Positions 34,904 to 44,391 of a DNA stretch of 52,539 nt are shown one piece after another. How positions within the stretch are numbered: position 1 is the first letter of the stretch; every line of letters starts with the position of its first letter. Source of the stretch: Mycolicibacter sinensis (GTDB lineage Bacteria > Actinomycetota > Actinomycetes > Mycobacteriales > Mycobacteriaceae); assembly GCF_001667945.1 (NCBI RefSeq), contig NZ_LZJK01000022.1, forward strand, positions 1 through 52,539. The letters run 5' to 3'. The position numbers and the translations under genes are program-made. The notes below the pieces were generated by a model. The model saw nothing but the letters and a program-made list of their open reading frames with translations. It was not told where the DNA came from and did not search any database.

Positions 34904-37900
34904 CCGCAGTCGCGGCCAGCGCCGCCACCGAGACCAGCGCCGCCAACTGCACCCCCGCCGAATGGCCGGCATAGCCGTCCACCGACCGCCACGGATGGCG
35001 GCACAACACCGCTCCCGCCAGGATCAAGCCCCCGGCACTCAACCCCAGCCGCGCCGCATCGAACGCGCGCTGCCGATGCCGCAGCACGAACAACATCACC
35101 AGCACCGCCCCGAACACCGCGGCTCCGGCGGTCCCGGCGATCAGCGCGCCGACCGTCAGCGCGCCGACCACCGCCATTCGCGGGCTGGGCCGCCAGGGCC
35201 GGGCCGGCGGCCCGGGATCGCGGACGCGCCGCGCCGGCCACCAGGCCAACAGCGCCAACAGCGGCAAAAGGGCCAGCCCACCGGCCATCCCCAGGCGATA
35301 CATCCGGTTGGGCCCGAACTCCCAGGTGATCGTGCCGTCCGTGCCCGCCGGCACCACCCAGCCCTGCTGCCAGCCGTTCACCGCGACCGGAACCAGTGGG
35401 GTGCCATCAGGGGTGCGCGCCACCCAACCGCTGTTGATGCTCTCCGGAACGACCAGCACCCGGGAGGTCGCCGCGCCGGAAACCGTCACCTCCCGGCGAG
35501 CCGCACTCCAGGTGCCGATGACAGCGGGCGTCGTCGCGGCTCCGGCCACCTGGCGCGCGGCCGCCGGTGACGACAGCGTCGCACCGTCGACGACGAACGC
35601 CGACCCCGGGCTGATCAGCAACTCCTGTTCGCCGGGCGGCAGTGCGATCGGCTGCGAATCGCAGGGCTGCGCCGGCACCGGCTCGTCATCGAGCAGGGCG
35701 CCCACGGTGGTCGTGATCGAGGTGTGGACGAACCGCCCGGCGATCGCGATGATCGGGCCGTGCCCGCAGCCGACGCTGACTCGCCGTGACCGGTTGCGGG
35801 CGGCGTCGGCCGGGGCGACCGGACGGCCGTCGGCGCCGAGCACGCTGACCTCGGCCAGCCCCGGCGGTTTGAGCTGGTCGAAGCCGATCGCGGTTCGGTC
35901 TATCACGTCTTCCCAGGCCAACAGGCTGATCTTGACGGTGTCGGTGACCCGCGGCTGCAAGCGCACCCGCTGATCATTGGACTCCTCCAGCTGCCTGACT
36001 TGCGGGCCCGAGCCGAGATCGACGGCCACCAGCGTGGGCCGTGCCGGCAGCGGCGACCTGCTGGCGGTGAACTGCAATCCGGTCACCTCGACCGGCCGCG
36101 GCAAGCTGATGGACAGCGTCGGCGGAGATCGGTGGGCGACCACCCGCTGCGACGCTGTCCAAGAGGTACGCGGATCGCCGTCCGCGGCGGCGTACGCCGA
36201 CCCGAGCACATCGAGCACATCGGCGTCGCCGTGAGCTCGTACGGTGCCCGGCTCGGCGACCAGATCGACCAGGTTGGGCCCCTGGCGTGGGCGCACCCAG
36301 ACCGTCGGGGTCACCGACATCGGCCGCGGCACGTTCAGGGTGCGGCTGAAGGTGGCGGGCTCCTCGGGCTCCAGCATCATCGAGGCCGCACAGCGAACCG
36401 TCTCGGAGGTCGCCGCACACCCGGTCCGGCCCGGTAAGCCGGCCCCCAGATCCCACTGCGCCACCTGCGCACCGGCCGGTGGGGCCGGGACCAAGGCGGT
36501 GTGGCGCAGGTCGACCGGATGGGCGAAACCGGAGGCGTCGTACTGGGTGACCGACAGGTCGGTGATACCGAACTGCACGCCGGGCGATCCGTCGTCGGTG
36601 CCCGACGCCGTGATGCGCACCCAGGGCGTCTCACCGTAGGGCAGCGCGGCGGTCAGCGGCTCGCCGGCGTGGTCGAACCGCAGCGTGGTGGTGCCGTTGA
36701 CCGTGGAGATCTGGATCCGGCGTACCTGCGCGCCGACGGCCGTCGCGCTGGGTGTCACGGTGATGGTGCCGTTGGTCAACGGGCGATCGAAATCCACCTG
36801 CAGCCACTGACCGACTGCCGATTGCAGTGCGTTGGACACCCACGCGGTGCCCGGGTCGCCGTCGATGGCCGCGGCCGGCGATGTCGAGGGCGCGACGTCG
36901 GGCAGTGTGGTGGCGTCCGAGGAGGAACTCGACGCGGTGAGCCGCCCGCCGATCCAGCCGCCGAAGACGGTGGCGGCACCGGGCGTCGGATAGTCCGGCA
37001 CCCGGCTGTGGGTGTGGCGGGCGTCGCCGGCGGCGCGGATCGTCGAGGAATGGTCGTCGACCCGGCCGTAGTCGGTCTCGCGGGCCAGGGGGGTGTCGGT
37101 GACGGTGACCCCGTGGCGGGGGCCACCCAGATCGGCGCGCCGCGCGTCGGCCGTCATCAGCACCGGGCCGAGCACCGGCCCGCCGCGCAGCCGGCGGTGC
37201 TCGTCCAGCCGCAGCAGCACCTCCGGGCCGCCCGCGACCCGCGGCATCGCGTCGAGCTCGGCCAGATACGGCGCGCCCGGATTCCCGCCGGCCCCCGAGT
37301 CGACCCGGTAGATCTCGATCGCCGGATAGGCCGGGCGCAGGCCGCTGTCGGCGACGAATCCCGGTACTGTGCCCGAGCCCACCGGCTCGCCGAACTGCGC
37401 CACCCGGTGCAGCCCCGGTGAACCGTCGACGGCGCGGTGCACCAGCAGCGGCCGGGCCGACCGCGAGGTGTCGGGATCCAGGTCGTTACGCACCACCAGA
37501 TACGAAATGCCTTGCCGGGCAAGGGTATCGGCAAGCCCGGCCGACGGGCGGCCGGCGGCGAACAGGCGCTGCACCGAGTCCAGGGCCCGGATGGTCTGCG
37601 GCGGGGTCAGCGGGATCGAGTCCCGTACCCCCCACGGACCGACGTCGAGCACCTGAAGGGGTTCGTCGTGACTGTTCCCCCAGGTCTGGGTGGCGAACGG
37701 TGCCCCCGGCGCCACCAGCACCCGCCCCGGGGTCGGTCCGCCGTCACGGTGTGCGCTGAGCCAGGCCGCGGCATCGCGCCAATACTGGGGCAGTTCGGCA
37801 AACGTCCCGGGCGGGGTGAGTCGGCCGGTCCAGGCCAGCGACGTACTGACCATCAGCGCCGTCAGGAGCACCAGGCCGACCGCCGCCGCCTTGTGATGCT

Positions 37901-39092
37901 CGGGGTGGGCGTAGGCGCGCCGCCACACCGGCGCCGGCGTGCTGCCCGGCAGCGGGATCCGCCCCAATAGGTAGGTCAACCCCAGCACCAGCGGGATCCG
38001 GATCACCGACTCGAGCTTGTGCACGTTGCGCAGCGGGGCGCCGGCGCCGTCGAGGAACGCCTGCACCGGGTGGGCCAGCGGCGAACCCAGACCGCCGGCA
38101 TAGCCGATCGCCAGCAGGGTCACCCCGATCAGCAGCATGGTCACCAGCCGCCCGGCGCCGGGCACTCCGCGGCGCAGCAGGCCGGTCAGGCCGGCGAGAC
38201 CGCCGGCGGCCACCAGGCAGGTGCCCAGGATCAGCACCGGGCGGGTGACCAGCGGCGCCCCAGCGGTGGCGTTCGGTGCGACGAACGGTGTCCAGCTGTG
38301 GGTGCCGCGCAGCATCTCGGTCAGCGACGTCCAGCGGGTGGTCACGCCGGCGGATTCGATGAAGTCCAGGAACGGCGGACTCACCCGGCCCAGCAACACC
38401 AGGGCGATTACCCACCATGTCACGGCCAGCGCCAACGCCACCAGCCACCAGAAGGTGAACGACCACCAGCGCCGGTTCGGGCGATGACACAGCCACCAGA
38501 TGATCGCCGGCAGACAACCCGCCAGCGTCGCGACGGCGTTGACGGCGCCCATCAGGGCAACCGCGACCCCGGCCTGGCCGGCCAGCAGGCGCACACCGCG
38601 CCCGGGGGTTTCGGTACCGCTCAGTGCCCGGATCACCGGCAGCAGGACCCACGGGGCCAGCATCATCGGCAGCGTCTCCGAGGAGATCGAGCCCAGGGTG
38701 GTCAACACCCGCGGGGATAGGGCGAAGGCCGCGGCGCCGATCAGCCGCGCCGTCGGCGTCCCGATCCGCAGCGTCTCGGCGACCCGCAGCAGGCCCCAGA
38801 ATCCGACCGTGAGCAGCAGGGCCCACCACAGCCGCTGGACGACCCAGCCGGGCAGCCCAGCCAGGTCGCCGATCAGGAAGAAGGCGCCGTGCGGGAACAG
38901 GTAGCCGTAGGCCTGGTTCTGGACCTGGCCGAACGGCAGTTCGCTGCTCCACAGGTTGACCGCGCGGGCCAAGAACCGCAGCGGATCGGCGGTCAGGTCG
39001 AGTTTGGTGTCGGGGGAGATCCGGCCGGGCGCCTGCAGGAAGCTGCACGCCAAAGCGACCGCACTGACCAGCCACAGCCAGCGCCGCGACAA
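34845..39092 (-). CDS. aftD: Arabinofuranosyltransferase AftD
   Basis: 1415 residues, close to the 1400 of Rv0236c. A GT-C membrane enzyme that adds arabinofuranose from decaprenyl-phospho-arabinose to arabinogalactan/lipoarabinomannan; essential in mycobacteria. About ten to twelve helices lie in the first 430 residues, with acidic residues in the first loop (ISPDTKLDL, Asp28 and Asp32) and LGSISSETLPMMLAPW. The long periplasmic part contains carbohydrate-binding-like beta domains (for example VDFDRPLTNGTITVTPSA), followed by C-terminal helices. TTG 39092 is the only start near the expected N-terminus because a TAA lies 6 bases upstream. The C-terminus is altered by a duplicated repeat. Confidence 0.95.
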   Translation of the reverse strand: MSRRWLWLVSAVALACSFLQAPGRISPDTKLDLTADPLRFLARAVNLWSSELPFGQVQNQAYGYLFPHGAFFLIGDLAGLPGWVVQRLWWALLLTVGFWGLLRVAETLRIGTPTARLIGAAAFALSPRVLTTLGSISSETLPMMLAPWVLLPVIRALSGTETPGRGVRLLAGQAGVAVALMGAVNAVATLAGCLPAIIWWLCHRPNRRWWSFTFWWLVALALAVTWWVIALVLLGRVSPPFLDFIESAGVTTRWTSLTEMLRGTHSWTPFVAPNATAGAPLVTRPVLILGTCLVAAGGLAGLTGLLRRGVPGAGRLVTMLLIGVTLLAIGYAGGLGSPLAHPVQAFLDGAGAPLRNVHKLESVIRIPLVLGLTYLLGRIPLPGSTPAPVWRRAYAHPEHHKAAAVGLVLLTALMVSTSLAWTGRLTPPGTFAELPQYWRDAAAWLSAHRDGGPTPGRVLVAPGAPFATQTWGNSHDEPLQVLDVGPWGVRDSIPLTPPQTIRALDSVQRLFAAGRPSAGLADTLARQGISYLVVRNDLDPDTSRSARPLLVHRAVDGSPGLHRVAQFGEPVGSGTVPGFVADSGLRPAYPAIEIYRVDSGAGGNPGAPYLAELDAMPRVAGGPEVLLRLDEHRRLRGGPVLGPVLMTADARRADLGGPRHGVTVTDTPLARETDYGRVDDHSSTIRAAGDARHTHSRVPDYPTPGAATVFGGWIGGRLTASSSSSDATTLPDVAPSTSPAAAIDGDPGTAWVSNALQSAVGQWLQVDFDRPLTNGTITVTPSATAVGAQVRRIQISTVNGTTTLRFDHAGEPLTAALPYGETPWVRITASGTDDGSPGVQFGITDLSVTQYDASGFAHPVDLRHTALVPAPPAGAQVAQWDLGAGLPGRTGCAATSETVRCAASMMLEPEEPATFSRTLNVPRPMSVTPTVWVRPRQGPNLVDLVAEPGTVRAHGDADVLDVLGSAYAAADGDPRTSWTASQRVVAHRSPPTLSISLPRPVEVTGLQFTASRSPLPARPTLVAVDLGSGPQVRQLEESNDQRVRLQPRVTDTVKISLLAWEDVIDRTAIGFDQLKPPGLAEVSVLGADGRPVAPADAARNRSRRVSVGCGHGPIIAIAGRFVHTSITTTVGALLDDEPVPAQPCDSQPIALPPGEQELLISPGSAFVVDGATLSSPAAARQVAGAATTPAVIGTWSAARREVTVSGAATSRVLVVPESINSGWVARTPDGTPLVPVAVNGWQQGWVVPAGTDGTITWEFGPNRMYRLGMAGGLALLPLLALLAWWPARRVRDPGPPARPWRPSPRMAVVGALTVGALIAGTAGAAVFGAVLVMLFVLRHRQRAFDAARLGLSAGGLILAGAVLCRHPWRSVDGYAGHSAGVQLAALVSVAALAATAAVVASAAEPAEPGAAGHRD

Positions 39093-39150
39093 CGGTGTTA
39101 CATCCTGCGACTCCGCCTGGGGGTGGCCGGAAACTGGCGGCGTACGCAGG

Positions 39151-39324
39151 TCAGCCGCGGTTGCCGTATTCCACCCTGTTCAGCACCGAGGACGCCGGGT
39201 CGCCACCGGCGATCTGCGGCTTGGTGTCTTGTTGGACCATCAGGGTGACCCCGAAAACAGCCGCCGCGCCGAGCAACACCCCGACGACGATGCTGATGGC
39301 CGCCGGCACCACGAACCGAGGCAT
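39151..39324 (-). CDS. Small DUF2613 protein (Rv0236A-like), 57 residues
   Basis: A short frame, ATG 39324 to TGA 39151, preceded by GGAAGGAG. The protein starts MPRFVVPAAISIVVGVLLGA, a signal peptide or membrane anchor, and ends NRVEYGNRG. It has VMVQQDTKP-type sequence in the middle (LMVQQDTKPQIAGGDP). Size, position between aftD and lpqI, and sequence match the DUF2613 protein Rv0236A. It is probably co-transcribed with aftD (58-base gap) and may be an exported or membrane partner. Function unknown. Confidence 0.88.
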   Translation of the reverse strand: MPRFVVPAAISIVVGVLLGAAAVFGVTLMVQQDTKPQIAGGDPASSVLNRVEYGNRG

Positions 39325-39458
39325 GGTCTGGCTCCTTCCGCAGTCCCGCGACGTGATCTCGGGGCACTACCAAACGCTGCCCCCGCTGAACCCCCGCCCG
39401 TCAACGTAGCATGCGGGCCCTGCCAGCCCGGATTTTCCGGCCGTGACAGCATGGTGCG

Positions 39459-40646
39459 ATGCCCGGATCGCTGACTCGACAACTGCCCGGTCTGCTAGTG
39501 GCGGCCGTCATGCTGCCGGCGCTGGTGGCGGCCTGCTCGCACCGCTCGGAGACGCCTGCGGTGTCCTCTCCGGAGCCCTCGGAGTCCACCAAGGCCGCCG
39601 CCGCAGGGGCGGATCAGCTCTGCGAGCAGCTGGCGGCCCTGCCGATCCGGGACAAGTTGGCGCAGCTGGTGATGGTCGGGGTGCGCGATGCGGCCGATGC
39701 GCGGGCGGTGGTGACCGACCACCATGTCGGCGGCATCTTCATCGGCAGCTGGACTGAGCTGTCGATGCTGACCGATGGTTCTTTGAAGGAGATCCACGAA
39801 AGCCAAGCCCCTACCGGCCCGCTGCCGCTGGCGGTCAGTGTCGACGAGGAGGGCGGCCGGGTGTCTCGGCTGTCGTCGCTGATCGGGTCCTCGCCGTCGG
39901 CGAAGGACCTGGCCGCCACGCGCAGTGTCGCGCAGGTCCGCGAGCTGGCGGCCGAGCGGGGCCGCAAGATGGCCGACCTGGGCATCACCATCGACTTCGC
40001 GCCCGTCGTCGACGTGGTGGACGCCGGTACCGACGACGACACCGTGATCGGGGACCGTTCGTTCGGTTCGGATCCGGCCCGGGTCACCGAGTACGCCGGG
40101 GCCTACGCCGACGGGCTGCGCGATGCCGGGCTGCTGCCGGTGCTCAAGCACTTTCCCGGGCATGGGCACGGCTCCGGTGACTCGCACACCGCCGGGGCGG
40201 TGAGCACGCCGCCGTTGGCGCAGCTGCAAGACGACGACCTGGTGCCGTACCGCACTTTGGTCACCCAGGGGCCGGTGGCAGTGATGATGGGCCACCTCGA
40301 GGTGCCCGGCCTCACCGAGGACCCCGCCAGCCTGAGCCCGGCCGCGGTTGGCCTGCTGCGCACCGGCACCGACTATCACGGCCCGGCCTTCGGCGGGCTG
40401 GTGTTCAGTGACGACCTGTCGTCCATGGCCGCCATCACCGAGCACTACGGCGTTGCCGAGGCCGTATTGCGCAGCCTGCAGGCCGGTGTCGACGTCGCGC
40501 TGTGGGTGACCACCGACGAGGTCCCGGCGGTGCTGGACCGCCTCGAGCAGGCGGTCGCCGCCGGCGAACTGAAGCAGGAGGGCATCGACGCCTCGCTGGC
40601 GCGGGTGGCCGCGGCCAAAAAGCCCGGCACCCACTGCCACGGCTGA
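39459..40646 (+). CDS. lpqI: Lipoprotein GH3 beta-N-acetylglucosaminidase LpqI
   Basis: 395 residues from ATG 39459. The signal peptide ends with the lipobox LVAAC, so the mature lipoprotein starts at Cys26. The NagZ-type motif KHFPGHGHGSGDSH (residues 230-243) holds the catalytic dyad Asp/His. The nucleophile Asp lies in FSDDL at 318-319. It removes N-acetylglucosamine from muropeptide fragments during peptidoglycan recycling outside the membrane. Length and place agree with Rv0237. It is divergent from the aftD/DUF2613 pair, with about 130 bases between. Confidence 0.95.
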   Translation: MPGSLTRQLPGLLVAAVMLPALVAACSHRSETPAVSSPEPSESTKAAAAGADQLCEQLAALPIRDKLAQLVMVGVRDAADARAVVTDHHVGGIFIGSWTELSMLTDGSLKEIHESQAPTGPLPLAVSVDEEGGRVSRLSSLIGSSPSAKDLAATRSVAQVRELAAERGRKMADLGITIDFAPVVDVVDAGTDDDTVIGDRSFGSDPARVTEYAGAYADGLRDAGLLPVLKHFPGHGHGSGDSHTAGAVSTPPLAQLQDDDLVPYRTLVTQGPVAVMMGHLEVPGLTEDPASLSPAAVGLLRTGTDYHGPAFGGLVFSDDLSSMAAITEHYGVAEAVLRSLQAGVDVALWVTTDEVPAVLDRLEQAVAAGELKQEGIDASLARVAAAKKPGTHCHG

Positions 40647-40670
40647 TCCCAGCGTCGCCATCCGCAGAAG

Positions 40671-40684
40671 TTACTCTTCGGTAA
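40671..40684. promoter_or_regulatory. TTAC-N6-GTAA operator upstream of tetR (Rv0238-like)
   Basis: TTAC-TCTTCG-GTAA, 38 bases before ATG 40723. The same spacing and half-sites recur between fabG4 and fadA2 (45810-45823) and before fadE5 (51122-51135). Likely operator of this TetR. Confidence 0.6.
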
Positions 40685-40722
40685 GATCGTCCGTCAGGCA
40701 GAACGCGGAAGGACTCCGAGCG

Positions 40723-41349
40723 ATGGCAGCTGGCAGCAAGCGGTTACCGCGGGCCGTGCGGGAACAGCAGATGCTCGACGCCGCCGTGCAGATGTTCTCG
40801 ATCAACGGTTACCACGAAACCTCGATGGACTCGATCGCGGCGGCCGCGCAGATCTCCAAGCCGATGCTGTACCTGTACTACGGCTCCAAGGAGGAGCTGT
40901 TCGGGGCGTGCCTGGACCGGGAGCTGCAGCGCTTCGTCGAGGCGGTGCGCACCGCCATCGACTTCCAGCAGCCCCCGAAAGAGTTGCTGCGCAACACGAT
41001 CCGATCATTCCTGCACTACATCGACGCCAATCGGGCGTCATGGATCGTGATGTATGCGCAGGCCACCAGCTCACAGGCGTTCGCCCACACCGTGCGGGAG
41101 GGCCGCGAGCGGATCGTGGAGTTGGTCGGCCGGCTGTTGCGGGCCGGAACCCGCAACCCCGAGCCTGGCGTCGACTTCGAGCTGATGGCGGTGGCGCTGG
41201 TGGGCGCCGGCGAGGCGATCGCCAGCCGGGTCAGCACCGGCGACACCGACGTCGACGAGGCGGGCCAGCTGATGATCGACCTGTTCTGGCGAGGGCTCAA
41301 GGAAGCCCCCGGCGGCCGTGATGGCGCGGAGAGCGCTGCCGCCGGGTAA
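40723..41349 (+). CDS. TetR-family regulator (Rv0238-like)
   Basis: 208 residues from ATG 40723. Helix-turn-helix: MLDAAVQMFSINGYHETSMD then SIAAAAQISKPMLYLYYGSK. The ligand domain contains RASWIVMYAQATSSQAFAHT and ends LMIDLFWRGLKEAP. It is the nearest regulator to the HtdX/FabG4/FadA2/FadE5 genes and has a TTAC-N6-GTAA site in its own promoter, as do fabG4/fadA2 and fadE5. I infer that it controls that fatty-acid set. Order matches Rv0238. Confidence 0.9.
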   Translation: MAAGSKRLPRAVREQQMLDAAVQMFSINGYHETSMDSIAAAAQISKPMLYLYYGSKEELFGACLDRELQRFVEAVRTAIDFQQPPKELLRNTIRSFLHYIDANRASWIVMYAQATSSQAFAHTVREGRERIVELVGRLLRAGTRNPEPGVDFELMAVALVGAGEAIASRVSTGDTDVDEAGQLMIDLFWRGLKEAPGGRDGAESAAAG

Positions 41350-41368
41350 GGGCGTTCAGGCGTGCGCC

Positions 41369-42835
41369 CTAGCCTGCCTGGAACAGATCCTGGAGGGTCG
41401 CGGTGATGTCTCTGATCGCGCCGTTGATGGCCAGGAATTCGAAACCGGCTGCCAGGGTGCCTAATCCGACGACGCCGGCGAGCGGCAGGCCGATGGCGTT
41501 GACGATGTCACCTTGGGCGAGTTCCTGGGCGAACACCTCGAAGGCATACGCCGGCGCCGTGGTGAGCATGGCGGTGAAGATGTCGGCGGTGGGAAGCAGC
41601 GCGGCATACGCCGTCGAGGTGACGCTGGTGAACGCGTTGACGATCTCGGTGAGGCTGGGCATCGACAGCGCCGCAACGTCTCCGGCCGATGAACCGAAAA
41701 GATCCGCCGCACTGGGGAAAGACAGATTCGACAGGTCGTTGACGAAGTTGGTCCAGCCCTGCTGCGCGCCGTTGCCCAGCGCCGTCAGGACCTCACCCCA
41801 GTTGAGGTCGGTCGGGAGAAACTCGAACGGGGTGGCCACATCGGCCGGGCCGGCCGCCCAGCCGTCGGTGATGCTGCCGTAGCCCAGGTTCACCAGGATC
41901 CGCATGCTCGGTTCCAGCAGGTCATAGAGCGGCTGGCCGATGACCGGGATGGACTGCAGCGGCATCAACAGCGGCAGGATCTCGCTGGGAATCATGAAGT
42001 AGTGGGTGTTGCCGTCGTAGCCCTCGCTCATCGGCAGTTCGATGGCCGTCGCCAACTGCTCGTCGGTCAGGTTCGGATAGATCGTGTGCTCGTAGATGAT
42101 CCCCAGGACCGCGTTGAGGTCGGCCAGGAAGTTGATCGGGTACTTCGGGAAGTCGGCATAGCCGTCGTACTCGAGTGTGTAGACGGTGGTGTCCCACGGG
42201 GTGTCTTCCGGGATCGCGCCGTTGAAGGTGATGCCCAGGCTGGGGATGGTCGGGTAGCTGCCGTCGGTCAACACGTCGAAACGTTCGAACAAGCCGCCGT
42301 TGGGATTGTTGGGCGCGCCGAGCAGCACAAAGGCCAACTGGTCGGCGGTCGGCCGTTGGTCGGCGGGCAGCGCCAGCAGATCGCGCATCACCATGGTGGA
42401 GATGGTGCTGCTTTGCGAGTAGCCCAGTACGACGAGGTTGTTCCCCTCGGCGATCTGTTGGTCGATCGTGTTGTGCAGGATGGCGACGCCCTGGGCCAAC
42501 GACGGATCCAGCTCGAGGCTTTTGACGCCGCTGTTGGGGTACAGGCCTTCCGGCGTGAACAGACCGTTGGTCGCGTCCACCGGGTAGCGGGGCTGGCCGT
42601 CGAAGAACGGGGTGGCGGGGTTGATGTAGCGGGCGCTCAGCGCGTCGATGTAGCTCTGGGGAGGTATCGGCAGGCCGCTGCCGCCCATGATCCACGACTC
42701 GGTGTCCAACAACTCTGCTTGCGCCAGAACCGATCTCGTCACGGCCGGGTTCAGCCCGGGTACGACGCTCAGTGCGACGGCGGGGGCGAGCGCCAGCGGC
42801 AGGAGGTTGAGAGAGCGGAGGATCCGACCGGTCAT
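41369..42835 (-). CDS. Secreted PE-PPE-domain alpha/beta hydrolase without a PE or PPE domain
   Basis: 488 residues from ATG 42835. A signal-peptide-like N-terminus (LNLLPLALAPAVALSVVPGL) replaces the PE or PPE domain that usually precedes this hydrolase. The PE-PPE domain covers about residues 70-300: AILHNTIDQQ, then LVVLGYSQSSTISTMVM with Ser140 in GxSxS, and FVLLGAPNNPNGGLFERF. The C-terminal 150 residues are Ala/Leu-rich, like mycobacterial surface proteins. Related domains act as esterases or acyltransferases in the envelope (for example in glycolipid assembly). It is divergent from a TetR gene. Its position replaces the Rv0239-Rv0240 toxin-antitoxin pair. Confidence 0.87.
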   Translation of the reverse strand: MTGRILRSLNLLPLALAPAVALSVVPGLNPAVTRSVLAQAELLDTESWIMGGSGLPIPPQSYIDALSARYINPATPFFDGQPRYPVDATNGLFTPEGLYPNSGVKSLELDPSLAQGVAILHNTIDQQIAEGNNLVVLGYSQSSTISTMVMRDLLALPADQRPTADQLAFVLLGAPNNPNGGLFERFDVLTDGSYPTIPSLGITFNGAIPEDTPWDTTVYTLEYDGYADFPKYPINFLADLNAVLGIIYEHTIYPNLTDEQLATAIELPMSEGYDGNTHYFMIPSEILPLLMPLQSIPVIGQPLYDLLEPSMRILVNLGYGSITDGWAAGPADVATPFEFLPTDLNWGEVLTALGNGAQQGWTNFVNDLSNLSFPSAADLFGSSAGDVAALSMPSLTEIVNAFTSVTSTAYAALLPTADIFTAMLTTAPAYAFEVFAQELAQGDIVNAIGLPLAGVVGLGTLAAGFEFLAINGAIRDITATLQDLFQAG

Positions 42836-42868
42836 AGCGCCCGTCCTTACAATGACTTGAGCCGCGGT

Positions 42869-42890
42869 TGACTGTTCACCTGATCAGTCA
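42869..42890. promoter_or_regulatory. Inverted repeat between PE-PPE hydrolase and tetR
   Basis: Arms TGACTG (42869-42874) and CAGTCA (42885-42890) are separated by 10 bases that include the palindrome TGATCA overlapping the right arm. It lies between the divergent starts at 42835 and 42933, so it is the best operator candidate for the adjacent TetR. Confidence 0.45.
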
Positions 42891-42932
42891 GATTAGCTGT
42901 GACGCACATGTCGACGCAATAGGGGAATCCCA

Positions 42933-43538
42933 ATGAAACACGCCACGCGGGCCGAACAGCGCGCTGCCACGCGTCAAGCACTGGTGGCTGCGGCGGTCGA
43001 GCAACTGCGGAACGAGGGAGTTGCGGCGGTCACGACGCGCCGGGTGGCCGGGGCCGTGAACGTTTCGCAGAGCACGGTGATGTACCACTTCCCGAGCCGC
43101 GATGACCTGGTGACAGCGGCGGTCGCCCAGCTTGCCGTCGAACTGGCGAATCAAGCCCGCGTCCACTTCGAGGAGACTGCCGCGACCGCCGCACTCGACC
43201 TGAGCGGCTTCCTTGACCTGATCTGGCGCGAATTCACTACGCCGCAGGCACTTTCCGTCGCGCAGCTGTGGGCCGCGTGTTGGACGGACCCACAGGTCGC
43301 CGAGACGGTGAAGTCGTTGGAGCAGCACATCTTTCGCCTGGCCGTCGCCTCTGCCGAAGCGCTGCCTGCCCCCGCTCCGGGTTTCTCCGCGGTCGACTAC
43401 ATGGACACGGTGATGGTGGTCGTCCGCGGACTGGTGATCTCGATCCCGGTGTGGGGGCTCGATTTCATCAGTGCCCACTGGGAGGTCAGCAAGGCCAACC
43501 TGCTCAGGGCGGCCGGCGTCCCTGCCGAAGGTGACTGA
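42933..43538 (+). CDS. TetR-family regulator
   Basis: 201 residues from ATG 42933. The DNA-binding region is LVAAAVEQLRNEGVAAVTTR then RVAGAVNVSQSTVMYHFPSR. The C-terminal half is typical of TetR proteins with VAQLWAACWTDPQVAETV and a hydrophobic VMVVVRGLVISIPVWGLDF. Divergent from the PE-PPE hydrolase with an inverted repeat between them, so that gene is the likely target. Its 3' end is 4 bases from the convergent htdX stop. Confidence 0.87.
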   Translation: MKHATRAEQRAATRQALVAAAVEQLRNEGVAAVTTRRVAGAVNVSQSTVMYHFPSRDDLVTAAVAQLAVELANQARVHFEETAATAALDLSGFLDLIWREFTTPQALSVAQLWAACWTDPQVAETVKSLEQHIFRLAVASAEALPAPAPGFSAVDYMDTVMVVVRGLVISIPVWGLDFISAHWEVSKANLLRAAGVPAEGD

Positions 43539-43542
43539 TGGG

Positions 43543-44391
43543 CTAGAGCGCTCGCACCATGGCGGTCAGATACGGATAGCCCTTGGCGATGTTGCGCAGC
43601 GCCAGATCCCAGCCGCCGCCGACCCGCTCGACGTAGAGACCCGGGCTGGCCGGCAGCAGCATGGGCTTGCCGAACCGCACCGAGTAGTCCACCGCGTCCG
43701 GGAGCGTACCCTCGATGTTCCCCAGAACCGCTGCCGCGGAGAACATCCCGTGAGCGATCGCGGTAGGGAAGCCGAACAGCTTGGCGCCGAGGCCGCTGGT
43801 GTGGATCGGGTTGTGATCGCCGCCGGCCGAGGCATAGCGGCGGATCTGGCCCGGGGTGACCCGCAGTACCGCGTTCGGCGGGCCCAGCTTGGGCTGCTTG
43901 GCTGGTGGCGGCTTCGGTTCGTCGGACAGGCTGGTGCGCTGCTGATGCAGAAACGTCGTCACCTGATGCCAGGCCGGATCGTTGCCGACGTTGATGTCGG
44001 TGACGATGTCGACCAGCAGGCCCTTGCGATGCTCGCGCAGGTTCTCCGCGTGCACGCTGACGCCGACGGTGTCGGTGACCGCGATCGGCCGGTGCTGGAC
44101 GATCCGGTTCTCGGTGTGCACCGAACCCATTGCGGCGAAGGGGAAATCGAAGCCGGTGGCCAACTCCATCACCGTGGGGAAGGTCAACGCGAACGGGTAG
44201 GTCAGGGGTACCTGGTCGCCGTAGCGCAGCCCGGTGACCGCGGCGTACTCGGCGACATGGCCGGGGTCGATGGCCAGTTCGTCGACCCGCAGCGTGCGGT
44301 CCGGCAGGGTGCCGGCGCGGGGAACGAACGGCAGCGCCCCAGCGACCGCACGCAACATGTTCTTCCATCCACTCGGTTGGTTCACGGTCAT
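43543..44391 (-). CDS. htdX: 3-hydroxyacyl-thioester dehydratase HtdX
   Basis: 282 residues from ATG 44391, overlapping the fabG4 stop (ATGA). A double-hotdog hydratase/dehydratase of the R-specific type. The catalytic Asp/His motif is [16 protein letters not shown] near residue 185, and [10 protein letters not shown] follows. It interconverts 3-hydroxyacyl and trans-2-enoyl thioesters. Tight coupling to FabG4 implies that the two act in sequence. Length and order match Rv0241c. Confidence 0.94.
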   Translation of the reverse strand: MTVNQPSGWKNMLRAVAGALPFVPRAGTLPDRTLRVDELAIDPGHVAEYAAVTGLRYGDQVPLTYPFALTFPTVMELATGFDFPFAAMGSVHTENRIVQHRPIAVTDTVGVSVHAENLREHRKGLLVDIVTDINVGNDPAWHQVTTFLHQQRTSLSDEPKPPPAKQPKLGPPNAVLRVTPGQIRRYASAGGDHNPIHTSGLGAKLFGFPTAIAHGMFSAAAVLGNIEGTLPDAVDYSVRFGKPMLLPASPGLYVERVGGGWDLALRNIAKGYPYLTAMVRAL

